Of a stretch of 32,466 nt of DNA, positions 14,894-22,627 are shown piece by piece. The translations under genes were made by a program, and so were the position numbers. The notes under the pieces are model-generated. The model made no database searches, was not told the DNA's origin, and saw nothing but the letters and a program-made list of their open reading frames with translations. Source of the DNA: Acidimicrobiaceae bacterium (GTDB lineage: Bacteria > Actinomycetota > Acidimicrobiia > Acidimicrobiales > RAAP-2); NCBI GenBank assembly GCA_003133325.1, contig PKXA01000090.1:7717-40182 (forward strand), given 5' to 3'. Numbering within the stretch: the first letter of the stretch is position 1; each line of letters opens with the position of its first letter.

Positions 14894-16189
14894 GTGACAT
14901 CGGGAACGACTGCTCTGAAAGACGTCGACCTCACCGATCTCGATGTCTTCGCCGACGGATTTCCCGACGCCGTGTTCACCCGGTTGCGGGCCGAGGCGCC
15001 GGTGTGGTGGCACCGCCCGACGGCCCACACTCCCGGCGGGGTCGGATTTTGGGTGCTCAGCTCCTACCAGATGATCATGGCGGCGGTATCCGACGCCGGG
15101 CTCTTCTCCTCCGAGCGGGCGCCCGGCGCGGGCGGGGGAGGCACCATCATCGAGGACCTCCCCTACGGGTTCGCCTCGGGGGTACTGCTCAACATGATGG
15201 ACGACCCGCGCCATCACCGGATTCGCCGGCTGGTCACCCCGTCATTCACCCCCCGGGCGCTGACGCTGATGGAAGCAGGGATCCGCTCCCGGTCGCGGGC
15301 CATCGTGGATGGGATCGCCAAGAGGGGATCGTGTGACTTCCTGGCCGAAGTTGCGGTCGAACTACCGCTGCAGGCGGTGGCGGCGCTGATGGGGGTTCCC
15401 GACTCCGACCGGGCCGACCTGATGGCCTGGTCGACTACCACTCTCGACTACGAGGGGAGGGAGCTGGGCGAGAGCAACGACGCAGTGAGCCGCGCCGCCG
15501 CATCGATGGCGGAGTACGGGAACCGATTCATCGGGGAGAAGAAGGTGTGCCCGGGCCAGGACATCATCAGCGCAGTGGTGGGCGCCACCATCGATGGTGG
15601 CGACGACGGCAAGTCGGAACCGCTCACCGATCTTGAAATGGTGATGTTCTTCAATCTGTTGGTAGTGGCCGGTACCGAAACGACCCGGAACTCGATCGCC
15701 CTGGGCATGGTGGCTCTCATCGACCACGCCGAGCAGCTCTCGGCCCTCCGCGACGACCGATCGTTGATGCCGGGCGCGGTGGAGGAGATCCTGCGGTGGA
15801 CGAGCGCCACCCTGTACAACCGACGTACGGCCACCCGGGACACGGAGCTCGATGGGCAGACCATTCGCCAGGGTGACAAGGTGACGTTGTGGTGGCCGTC
15901 GGCCAATCGCGACGAGTCGGTCTTCGAGGACCCGTTCCGTTTTGATATCCGGCGGGACCCGAACCCGCATCTCACCTTCGGCTATCGCACCCACTTCTGC
16001 CTGGGGGCCAATCTGGCCCGGATGGAGATCCGGTGCATCCTCGATGAACTGCTCGATCGGCTGGAGGGTTTCACCCTGGCCGGCCCGGTGGAGCGGGCCC
16101 GTACCAACAAGCACGCCGGCGTCTGGCATGTCCCGATGACGTTCCGCCCGCGCCAAACGACCCTTACCCCGGCAGGACCGGGCAGTTGA
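14894..16189 (+). CDS. cytochrome P450, CYP125-like
   Basis: A 431-residue soluble P450. GTG 14894 is preceded by AAAGGGGGAAG. The I-helix oxygen-binding motif is VAGTETTRNS, ExxR is EEILRW and the haem loop is FGYRTHFCLGANLAR with axial Cys369. The stretches MMDDPRHHRIRRLVTPSFTP and ELPLQAVAALMGVP match the CYP125/CYP124 steroid and fatty-acid omega-hydroxylase group of actinobacteria. Such enzymes oxidise the terminal carbon of branched lipids or sterol side chains with electrons from ferredoxin. The exact family needs phylogeny. No ferredoxin gene is adjacent. It is followed after 118 bp by a second P450. Confidence 0.9.
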   Translation: MTSGTTALKDVDLTDLDVFADGFPDAVFTRLRAEAPVWWHRPTAHTPGGVGFWVLSSYQMIMAAVSDAGLFSSERAPGAGGGGTIIEDLPYGFASGVLLNMMDDPRHHRIRRLVTPSFTPRALTLMEAGIRSRSRAIVDGIAKRGSCDFLAEVAVELPLQAVAALMGVPDSDRADLMAWSTTTLDYEGRELGESNDAVSRAAASMAEYGNRFIGEKKVCPGQDIISAVVGATIDGGDDGKSEPLTDLEMVMFFNLLVVAGTETTRNSIALGMVALIDHAEQLSALRDDRSLMPGAVEEILRWTSATLYNRRTATRDTELDGQTIRQGDKVTLWWPSANRDESVFEDPFRFDIRRDPNPHLTFGYRTHFCLGANLARMEIRCILDELLDRLEGFTLAGPVERARTNKHAGVWHVPMTFRPRQTTLTPAGPGS

Positions 16190-16207
16190 CCTGCATGTCT
16201 GCCGCGG

Positions 16208-16223
16208 TTGGACAAGTGTCCAA
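16208..16223. promoter_or_regulatory. inverted repeat between the two P450 genes
   Basis: TTGGACA-AG-TGTCCAA, perfect 7-bp arms around two bases, lies 85 bp before the second P450 start. A related half-site TTGTCC occurs at 16231. This is operator-like, for example for a TetR-type repressor, but no regulator gene is nearby and it does not match the KstR consensus as I recall it. Confidence 0.45.
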
Positions 16224-16307
16224 ACGTATGTTGTCCTTTATCGCACCACCCGTCGTGACGCAGTGGGGTGGGCAACCCTACGACTGCAGTCGGAGAGACC
16301 GAGGACC

Positions 16308-17519
16308 ATGACCGCTCACCCGGACGACCTGTACATCGGGCTGACCGACGGTGCGTTCTACGGCGGTGATCCGTTTCCGGCCTTTGCGTGGATGCGGGAC
16401 AACGCCCCGGCGTACTTCGACGAGGAGGCGGGCGTGTGGGGCATCACCCGCTACGCCGACGTGAAAGAGATCTCCAAGGACCCCGACACGTACTCCAACG
16501 CCGGTGGTATTCGCCCCGACTCGGGAGCGCTGCCCATGATGATCGATACCGACGCCCCCGAACACGTGAGGCGGCGGCGGCTGGTGAGCAAAGGCTTCAC
16601 CCCTGGGCGGATACGCGAGAGCGAGCCGGGTATCCGGGCGGTGTGCGACGACATCATCGACCGGGTGTGCGAGACCGGATCTGCCGACTTTGTTCGCGAT
16701 ATTGCCGCCCCGCTGCCGATGGTGGTGATCGGGGACAGGCTGGGCGTGGCCCCCGAAGATCGCGAAGACCTGCTGCGGTGGTCCGACGACATGTTGAAGG
16801 CCCTGGGCTCGCCCGATCCCGGCCTGATGGACAACGCCGCGGCCGCCGCCATTGAATACGCCGGCTACGTGACAGCGGTGATGGAACAGCGACGGAAGGA
16901 CGGTAGGTCGGATGACCTGATCGGAACGCTGGTGCACGCTGAGATCGACGGCGATCGGCTCGACGACCAGTCACTGGTCTACGAGTCGCTGCTCATCCTC
17001 ATCGGTGGCGACGAGACGACCCGCCACGTGATCAGCGGTGGCATGTACGAGCTGCTGCGCCATCCCGACCAGATGGAGGCGCTGCGGGCCGACCGGTCCC
17101 TGATGACCACTGCGGTGGAGGAGATGTTGCGGTGGGTGACCCCCATCAAAAACATGGCCAGGACGATCACCAAAGACGTGGAGTTGCACGGCGAGACCCT
17201 GGATGAGGGCCAAAAGCTGCTGCTCCTCTATCCGTCGGCCAACCGCGACGCCCGGGTATTCGACAATCCTGACCAGTTCGACATCACCCGGAGCCCCAAC
17301 GACCATGTGGCATTCGGCTTCGGGGCCCACTTCTGCCTGGGGAACCGGCTGGCCCGGATGGAGCTTCACGTGATGTTCGATCGGCTCCTCGATCGGCTCC
17401 CCGATCTGACGCTGGCCACCGACGCCGAGCCGCCCCGTCGAGAGGCCAACTTCGTGTCCGGGTACGAGACCATGCCGGTGGTCTTTACGCCCACGGCGCC
17501 GGTCGGTGCCCGAGCCTAA
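16308..17519 (+). CDS. cytochrome P450, CYP142-like
   Basis: A 403-residue P450. ATG 16308 is chosen because GAGG precedes it and the family starts near here; an upstream GTG extension is unlike the family. Motifs are I-helix IGGDETTRHVISGG, ExxR EEMLRWVTPIKNMAR and haem loop FGFGAHFCLGNRLARME with Cys343. The C-terminal stretch REANFVSGYETMPVVFTPT is close to what I recall of mycobacterial CYP142, which hydroxylates C26/C27 of cholesterol and cholestenone. Together with the preceding CYP125-like gene and the SCP2 gene at 21.6 kb it suggests sterol or terpenoid side-chain oxidation. The substrate is inferred from family only. Confidence 0.9.
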   Translation: MTAHPDDLYIGLTDGAFYGGDPFPAFAWMRDNAPAYFDEEAGVWGITRYADVKEISKDPDTYSNAGGIRPDSGALPMMIDTDAPEHVRRRRLVSKGFTPGRIRESEPGIRAVCDDIIDRVCETGSADFVRDIAAPLPMVVIGDRLGVAPEDREDLLRWSDDMLKALGSPDPGLMDNAAAAAIEYAGYVTAVMEQRRKDGRSDDLIGTLVHAEIDGDRLDDQSLVYESLLILIGGDETTRHVISGGMYELLRHPDQMEALRADRSLMTTAVEEMLRWVTPIKNMARTITKDVELHGETLDEGQKLLLLYPSANRDARVFDNPDQFDITRSPNDHVAFGFGAHFCLGNRLARMELHVMFDRLLDRLPDLTLATDAEPPRREANFVSGYETMPVVFTPTAPVGARA

Positions 17520-17547
17520 GGTGGGGTGAGCGAACGGAGGCCCGGCC

Positions 17548-17850
17548 ATGAGTGAACCCGTACTGGGCGAGACAGACCTTGGTGCGGCGATGAGCGGTCC
17601 CGGTGCCCCAGATTGGAAGCTGGTCGACGGAGCGCTGGTCAAGACGGTGACCTGTGCCGGTTTCGCCGGGTCACTGGCCTTCGTCAACGAAGTGGGAGTG
17701 CTGGCGCAAGCCGCGGACCATCATCCCGACATCGATATCCGTTACAACCAGGTGAAGCTGGCACTGGTGACCCACGATTCGGGTGGGATCACCCAAAAAG
17801 ACATCGACCTGGCCACCCGCATCGACGGGGTCTCCGCCGGGACGAAGTAG
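17548..17850 (+). CDS. phhB: pterin-4a-carbinolamine dehydratase
   Basis: A 100-residue PCD/DCoH protein, starting at ATG 17548 with GGAGG upstream. It shows the family core AADHHPDIDIRYNQVKLALV with His58 and His59, THDSGG and the end ITQKDIDLATRID. The enzyme dehydrates 4a-hydroxytetrahydrobiopterin after aromatic amino acid hydroxylation, or has a Moco-related role in bacteria lacking the hydroxylase. No hydroxylase gene is present in the window, so the role is open. Confidence 0.88.
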   Translation: MSEPVLGETDLGAAMSGPGAPDWKLVDGALVKTVTCAGFAGSLAFVNEVGVLAQAADHHPDIDIRYNQVKLALVTHDSGGITQKDIDLATRIDGVSAGTK

Positions 17851-17903
17851 GACCCGGGGCTCCCGGTCCCCCCCCGCAGCCAGAGTGCCCCGGGCGACGA
17901 GGC

Positions 17904-18518
17904 TCAGCCGACCGGCAGGTCCCACAAGGGGAACCAGCGGTCGAGGTCTGCTTCGATGGCCAGATCGCCGGCCACCAGGCTGTTCAGTTTCAGCTCCTGT
18001 TCGGTGTTGCGGTGTTCGGGGCCGTCGGGGACGAACGGATAGAACGTGCCCCGCTTGAACAGGTAGACCAGAAACCCCGTCGAGGTGAGCACCGTGGTGG
18101 GCCCGGGAGGCGAGTCGGCGGCCGAGTCGGCGGAGTCGGGGAGGGTGGCCACGCCGAAGACCGAGCAGAGAAGTTGGGGTCCCCATCCGGCGTCGGAAAG
18201 TGACGAGTTGACCAGATGGACCTGGGTGACCAGCGATTCGATATCGGGGTTCTCCACCACCACCCAGTGGTAGCCGTAGCGGTCCTCGGCCGTCCGCAGC
18301 TTGCCCTCCCCGTCCATGGTGAGCAGCTTCATCACCTCAGCCTGCATGTCCTCGAAGCCTTGCCCGGTGGGGGGTTTGTAACAGACGCCGGCCCGCCCGG
18401 AGGTGGTCATCCCCGCCGCGCTCTGGAGGGTGATGGCGGCCGACGGCAGTCCGAACAGCGAGTCGAGGTTGGCCTGCACCGGTTTGGTCCGGCCCAGCAG
18501 GGTGTTGAGCAGTCCCAT
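17904..18518 (-). CDS. pspAB: PspA-associated protein PspAB
   Basis: A 204-residue protein, last gene of the minus-strand psp operon. It begins MGLLNTLLGRTKPVQANLDS and continues FGLPSAAITLQ and AGVCYKPPTGQGFEDMQAEV, as in PspAB proteins of actinobacteria. The middle carries a Pro/Ser/Asp-rich stretch (LPDSADSAADSPPGP). The stop of htpX and the start of this gene share one base (TGATG), suggesting coupled translation. Biochemical function is unknown; the link to PspA and membrane stress is from conserved context. Confidence 0.85.
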   Translation of the reverse strand: MGLLNTLLGRTKPVQANLDSLFGLPSAAITLQSAAGMTTSGRAGVCYKPPTGQGFEDMQAEVMKLLTMDGEGKLRTAEDRYGYHWVVVENPDIESLVTQVHLVNSSLSDAGWGPQLLCSVFGVATLPDSADSAADSPPGPTTVLTSTGFLVYLFKRGTFYPFVPDGPEHRNTEQELKLNSLVAGDLAIEADLDRWFPLWDLPVG

Positions 18519-19456
18519 CAGACCGGACGGCCCAACTCGACCTCGATCTTGGCCAGTTGGTCGAGGCGCTTCTCGAGCGTCGGGTGAGTGGAGAATATCG
18601 TGGAGAGGCTGACCCCCTTGGTGGCAATAGCGGGGGTGAAGTAGAAGGCGTTGAAGCTCTCCGCCGCCCGTAGGTCCCGGGTTGGGATACGGGACATCTC
18701 GCCCGTCACCTTCACCAGGGCCGAGGCCAGAGCCGAGGGTTGCCCGGTCAAGAGCGCCCCCGAGCGATCGGCGGCCAACTCGCGGTAGCGGGAGAGCGCC
18801 CGGGTGAGTAGGAAGCTGATGGCGTAGACCAACACGGACACCACCAATACGGCCATCTCCACCAGGGCGGCGTTGTCGTTCGAGTTGCTGTTGTTGCTGT
18901 TGTTGCTACCCCCGAAACCGCCCATCATCCCGGTCCAGAACATGATGCGCGTGATCAACCCGGCCACCACTCCGAGAAAACTGGCGATGGTCATCACTGC
19001 CACGTCGCGGTGGGCCACATGGGAGAGCTCGTGGGCCAGTACCGCCTCGAGTTCGGCCTCGTCGAGGCGGCGCATCAATCCGGTGGTGGCGCACACCACC
19101 GCGCTGTTCGGGCTCCGACCGGTGGCGAAGGCGTTGGGGACGTCGGAGTCGGCGACGGCCACCCGCGGCTTCTTCATGTCGGCCAGCGCGCACAGTCGGT
19201 CGATGACCCCGTGGAGCTGGGGTGCCTGCTCGGCGGTGACCACCCGGCCACCCATTCCGAACAAGGCGATCTTGTCCGAGAACCAGTACTGGCAGAAGAG
19301 AATGATGGCGGCGATCACCAGCACTGCCATGTAGGAGATACCGAAGGCGATCAAGAGGCCGACCACCGCCCCGTAGAGGATGACCAGCATCAGGCCGGTG
19401 GTGAACATCCGGAGGTTGAGACCCCGGTCGGAGGGAATGTTGCCGGCGGTACTCAT
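18518..19456 (-). CDS. htpX: HtpX-like membrane M48 metalloprotease
   Basis: A 312-residue zinc protease for membrane-protein quality control. Two N-terminal helices (about 18-56) are followed by the zinc motif AHELSHVAHRD (141-151) and a pair of C-terminal helices. A third ligand is the Glu in SRYRELAADRSGA. Between helices 3 and 4 lies an unusual Asn/Ser-rich loop of about 18 residues (GGSNNSNNSNSNDN). ATG 19456 lies 10 bp after the pspAA stop. The ending LEKRLDQLAKIE is typical. In actinobacteria this gene sits between pspAA and pspAB, as here. Confidence 0.92.
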   Translation of the reverse strand: MSTAGNIPSDRGLNLRMFTTGLMLVILYGAVVGLLIAFGISYMAVLVIAAIILFCQYWFSDKIALFGMGGRVVTAEQAPQLHGVIDRLCALADMKKPRVAVADSDVPNAFATGRSPNSAVVCATTGLMRRLDEAELEAVLAHELSHVAHRDVAVMTIASFLGVVAGLITRIMFWTGMMGGFGGSNNSNNSNSNDNAALVEMAVLVVSVLVYAISFLLTRALSRYRELAADRSGALLTGQPSALASALVKVTGEMSRIPTRDLRAAESFNAFYFTPAIATKGVSLSTIFSTHPTLEKRLDQLAKIEVELGRPV

Positions 19457-19466
19457 GAGTTGGCTG

Positions 19467-19748
19467 TCACCCTTGGTCGGAAGGAGCCGAGTCGGCCAGC
19501 AGCCGCTTGGTTTCGGCCAGGGTGGCATCGGCGAACGGGACCACCAGCTCGGAGGGCGTGAAGGCGTCGTCCGGCAGGGTCTGTCCCACCTGTCGCACCT
19601 CGGCGGTCAAGGCCAACAGGGCCGAAGTGAAGGCAGTCTCGTCATCGGCGTCGACCGCGTGCACCAGGGTGGTGTCGAGATCGTCGAGAGCCGCCCGGTG
19701 CTGCTCGGGAACGTCGTACTGGGCCTCTCCGAGAATCCGGACGATCAT
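19467..19748 (-). CDS. pspAA: PspA-associated protein PspAA
   Basis: A 93-residue protein beginning MIVRILGEAQYDV and rich in Asp and Ala, with an alternating charged helix (HRAALDDLDTTLVHAVD). It matches the PspAA family that accompanies PspA in actinobacteria and archaea. The ATG overlaps the pspA stop. Function in the Psp membrane-stress response is inferred from conserved context. Confidence 0.85.
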   Translation of the reverse strand: MIVRILGEAQYDVPEQHRAALDDLDTTLVHAVDADDETAFTSALLALTAEVRQVGQTLPDDAFTPSELVVPFADATLAETKRLLADSAPSDQG

Positions 19749-20512
19749 GAGGCCGGCTGTTCGGGATTCGCCGGGGAGGCAGCGGCAGCGGAGGGGAGCT
19801 CGCCAACCGGGGCACTGGCGCCGATTTCGGCCTTCAGGGCGGCAAGTTCGGTGTCGACCGTATCGGTGGTGGACACCTTGTCCAACTGAGCCTGAATATC
19901 GTCGACCGGCTGACTCAGGTTGGTGAGGGCCCCCGATGCCAACAATTCGTCCATGGCCCCGGCCCGGGCCTGCATGCCATCGATTTTGTCCTGGGCCCGT
20001 TGCATCGACATGCCGGCGTCGCTCATCGACTCGGAGATGCCCGAAACGGCTTCACCGATCTTCGTCTGGGCCTCGGCCGCGGTGTAGGTGGCCTTCATGG
20101 TCTCCTTCTTGGTGCGGAAGGAGTCGACCTGGGTCTGCAGTCTCTGGGCGGTGCTCACCAATTTCACTTCTTGGCCGGCCACCTGCTCGTGTTGGGTCTG
20201 CAGGTCGGTGAGCTGCTCGGCGAGCGCGGCCCGGCGGGCCAGCGCCTCCCGGGCCAGGTCCTCATTTCCCTGGCCGAGCGCTGCCTTGGCCTGCTGTTGC
20301 AACTTGTCGGCCTGCTGCTGGAGCTGATTGGCCTGCAGTTCGATACGCTTCTTGGCCGTGGTGACATCGGCCACGCTGCGGCGGACCTTTTGGAGACTCT
20401 CCAACTGCTTCTGGTAGGAGAGGTCGAGGGATTCCCTCGGATCCTCAGCCTTGTCGAGCAGCTTGCTTGTCTTTGCCTGCACAATTCCGGACAGGCGCTT
20501 CATGACACCCAT
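19745..20512 (-). CDS. pspA: PspA/IM30/Vipp1-family membrane-stress protein
   Basis: A 255-residue ESCRT-III-like coiled-coil protein that binds the inner face of a stressed membrane. ATG 20512 (MGVMKRLSGIVQAKTSKLLD) is chosen because the ribosome binding site GGAGGA sits 9 nt upstream; a TTG three codons earlier is an alternative. Residues about 1-25 are the membrane-binding helix, then DPRESLDLSYQKQLESLQKV, a long Gln/Leu-rich coiled coil (LQQQADKLQQQAKAALGQ) to about 155, and a helical end. The last 45 residues are Ala/Pro-rich. First gene of the pspA-pspAA-htpX-pspAB operon. The promoter lies in the 68-bp gap shared with mca. Confidence 0.92.
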   Translation of the reverse strand: MGVMKRLSGIVQAKTSKLLDKAEDPRESLDLSYQKQLESLQKVRRSVADVTTAKKRIELQANQLQQQADKLQQQAKAALGQGNEDLAREALARRAALAEQLTDLQTQHEQVAGQEVKLVSTAQRLQTQVDSFRTKKETMKATYTAAEAQTKIGEAVSGISESMSDAGMSMQRAQDKIDGMQARAGAMDELLASGALTNLSQPVDDIQAQLDKVSTTDTVDTELAALKAEIGASAPVGELPSAAAASPANPEQPAS

Positions 20513-20567
20513 GGTGGTCAATCCTCCCTCGCTCTTCGCCAGGGGAGCTTAGGTGCTCACCGGCCGG

Positions 20568-20573
20568 TAGCGT
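20568..20573 (+). promoter_or_regulatory. -10 box TAGCGT upstream of mca
   Basis: TAGCGT ends 7 nt before GTG 20581 and overlaps the alternative GTG at 20572. This favours GTG 20581 as the true, leaderless start. Confidence 0.5.
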
Positions 20574-20580
20574 GATCACC

Positions 20581-21498
20581 GTGTCCGAACCACTTTGCCT
20601 GCTGGCAGTCCATGCCCATCCCGACGATGAGGCGTCCAAGGGCGCCGGGACGGTGGCCCGCTACCACCAGGACGGCGTCCACACCGTATTGGTGTGTTGC
20701 ACCGGGGGCGAAGAAGGGGAAATCCTCAACCCGGCGCTCGACACCCCCGACGTCCGGTCCCGACTGACCGAGGTTCGCCGAGAGGAGTTGACCCGGGCCG
20801 CCACCATCATTGGCTATGACGACGTCGAGATGCTCGGCTACCGCGACTCGGGTATGGCCGACTCGGAGGCCAACGCCAACCCCGCCTGTTTCGCCCGGGC
20901 GCCGCTCGACGAGGCGGTGGAGCGACTGGTGGCCATCGTCCGCCGCAGCCGGCCCCAGGTCATGGTCATCTACGGGGACGAGCAGTCCGGCTACCCGCAC
21001 CCCGACCATCTCCGAGTCCATGAGGTCGGGATCGTCGCCTTCCGGGCGGCCGGAGATCCCCGCCAGTTCCCTGACGCCGGCGAGCCGTGGCAGCCGACGA
21101 AGCTCTACTACACGACGTTTTCGGTGGCTCGTTTCCGCGAGCTCCACCTCAAGTTCGAGGAACTCGGGCTCGAATCCCCTTTTGACGACACTTGGCGGAA
21201 GCGGTGGGAAGGCATGACCGAAGCGCCCATCACCACATCGGTGGAGGTCTCGGCCTTTGGCCACGTCCGACGTGAGGCGCTGCTGGCCCACGCCACCCAG
21301 GTGGATCCGACCTCGCGGTTCTGGTTCGGGCTCCCTCCTGAGGTCATGGACGGGATCCACCCTCACGATGACTATCAGTTGGCCCTGCTGGCATCCGATT
21401 CCGGTGACGGCGTTGTGATCACCGAAGTGGATCCGCACTCCATGGTGGCCCCCGGCTCGATCGAGAGCGATCTCTTCGCCGGAATCTCCGGGTCTTGA
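20581..21498 (+). CDS. mca: mycothiol S-conjugate amidase-type deacetylase
   Basis: A 305-residue LmbE/GlcNAc-PI-deacetylase-fold zinc hydrolase. The metal site shows HAHPDDEASKGAGT (11-24) and SGYPHPDHLRVHE (136-148). The long insert CTGGEEGEILNPALDTPDVR, the ending DDYQLA and the overall length fit Mca rather than MshB or a lipid deacetylase. Mca cleaves mycothiol conjugates of electrophiles so the mercapturic acid can be exported, which implies a mycothiol-using actinobacterium. The GTG start is set by the leaderless -10 spacing. Confidence 0.88.
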   Translation: MSEPLCLLAVHAHPDDEASKGAGTVARYHQDGVHTVLVCCTGGEEGEILNPALDTPDVRSRLTEVRREELTRAATIIGYDDVEMLGYRDSGMADSEANANPACFARAPLDEAVERLVAIVRRSRPQVMVIYGDEQSGYPHPDHLRVHEVGIVAFRAAGDPRQFPDAGEPWQPTKLYYTTFSVARFRELHLKFEELGLESPFDDTWRKRWEGMTEAPITTSVEVSAFGHVRREALLAHATQVDPTSRFWFGLPPEVMDGIHPHDDYQLALLASDSGDGVVITEVDPHSMVAPGSIESDLFAGISGS

Positions 21499-21499
21499 G

Positions 21500-21573
21500 G
21501 AACCCGGAGGTCCGGTGCAGCGGGCATGTCACCGGTGAACCCGGAGGTCCGGTACAGCGGGCATGTCGCCGGT
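21500..21573. repeat. 37-bp tandem repeat upstream of the SCP2 gene
   Basis: Two adjacent 37-bp units, 21500-21536 and 21537-21573, begin GAACCCGGAGGTCCGG and end in CCGGT, with two mismatches. The second unit ends exactly where the SCP2 -10 box begins, so it could duplicate an operator. Confidence 0.9.
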
Positions 21574-21578
21574 AGCAT
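21573..21578 (+). promoter_or_regulatory. -10 box TAGCAT upstream of the SCP2 gene
   Basis: TAGCAT ends 9 nt before GTG 21588. No ribosome binding site is present. This is the leaderless pattern seen at several genes in this window. Confidence 0.45.
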
Positions 21579-21587
21579 CGGGGTTCT

Positions 21588-21974
21588 GTGAGCACCTGGC
21601 TGACTGACGAGTGGTTCGAAGAGACCCGGGCGCTGGCGGCCAACCAACCCGAGCGCCCCGGCCTGTCGGCCCGCATGCAGTTCATTGTCACCGGTGGAGC
21701 CGACGGTGAGGTGCGTTACTACTGGGTACTCGAGGACGGGCTCCTGTCCCAGAGTGGGGCCGGCGATGTCGACGACGCTGACGTCACCCTGACGACAGCA
21801 CGGTCGGACGCCATGGCCATGGCCAAGGGCGACCTAGATCCCAACGTCGCCTTCATGCAGGGTCGGATGAAGGTCACCGGTGCGATGGGCATCATGATGC
21901 GGCTGCTTCCGGCCACCAATACCCCCGAGTATCAGGAGCTACGCCGCCGGATCGCCGACATCACCGAGTTCTGA
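21588..21974 (+). CDS. SCP2 sterol-carrier-domain protein
   Basis: A 128-residue stand-alone SCP2-like protein, which would bind a lipid in a hydrophobic tunnel. Segments are SARMQFIVTGGADGEVRYYW, DADVTLTTARSDAMAMAKGD and LDPNVAFMQGRMKVTGAMGI, the last being the usual SCP2 pocket region. The C-terminus is MMRLLPATNTPEYQELRRRI followed by ADITEF. It may feed the sterol-type P450s upstream, an inference. Its last 87 bp and 40 bp of flank are duplicated at 24009-24135. Confidence 0.85.
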   Translation: MSTWLTDEWFEETRALAANQPERPGLSARMQFIVTGGADGEVRYYWVLEDGLLSQSGAGDVDDADVTLTTARSDAMAMAKGDLDPNVAFMQGRMKVTGAMGIMMRLLPATNTPEYQELRRRIADITEF

Positions 21975-22014
21975 GCTCTCCCATCGTTCCCGAGTCGGCT
22001 CCGCCGGGGAATGG
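21888..22014. repeat. direct repeat, copy A (end of SCP2 gene)
   Basis: 127 bp covering the last 29 codons of the SCP2 gene and 40 bp beyond. About 8 mismatches separate it from copy B at 24009-24135, in the same orientation. The two copies bracket a segment of about 2 kb. Confidence 0.9.
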
Positions 22015-22627
22015 TCCCTCGCTTCCTCGTTGACCACGTCGGGGGCCGGGAACCTGCTGCCCGGTGTGCACCGCGTCGATTGTCGCAAACCCCAGGCCCG
22101 GACACCGCTGCTGGGTTCGCCACCCGTCCGACATGGCCTCGAGGATCGGCGCCTCGTCGTGCCCGCCACATCGGACCTGTCGACGGCACTCATTTGAGCC
22201 CCCCCATCAGGTCCGAGTGCCTCATCGGGCCCCCTTCCGTGGTCGCAACCGAGGTGTGACTCGTTGTGGACTTTCCCACGATCACCTCGGAGCGAAGTGG
22301 GACTGCGATCACCATGACGGCTTTCCGTGGTGGTACCGGCTCTGGGGAATTCGCTCCGACCGGAAGTGATCCGAACCGCTCGACGCGTTCCCGTAGAAGT
22401 GGATGCTGTCGACGATTGGCCAGGTGCAACTGGCGAAGGTATCGGTGGGCCACCGATCCGGAAAACACCGGTGAAGATTGGTGTACCGACGGTAGATCTG
22501 GCGCGGGACCGCAAGATTACGGCTGAGTGGCCGTTCTTCTACACAAGATCAGAGTTCTTGTTCACCAAGTAATCGGCGATGCCAGCCTGCGTGGCACGTT
22601 GACGGTGGACAGAGGAGAAGGGGGAAC
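22015..22627. other. 613-bp stretch without a confident gene
   Basis: Six-frame reading shows only low-complexity Arg/Ser/Pro frames plus one plus-strand frame, 22327-22572, ending WPFFYTRSEFLFTK, that reads more naturally in its last 50 residues. That could be a gene remnant. A small hairpin (TGCCA-GCCTGCG-TGGCA) sits about 50 bp before the NlpC/P60 start. I looked for the c-di-AMP (ydaO) riboswitch pattern often found before such hydrolase genes and did not see it. Confidence 0.4.

Noticed and set aside
21939-22514. Minus-strand ORF of 191 aa inside the bracketed segment
   Set aside because: Ser/Arg/Thr-rich with no hydrophobic periodicity or family resemblance; spurious in high-GC DNA.
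22420-22627. c-di-AMP (ydaO) riboswitch before the NlpC/P60 gene
   Set aside because: The conserved ydaO sequence blocks were looked for and not seen.
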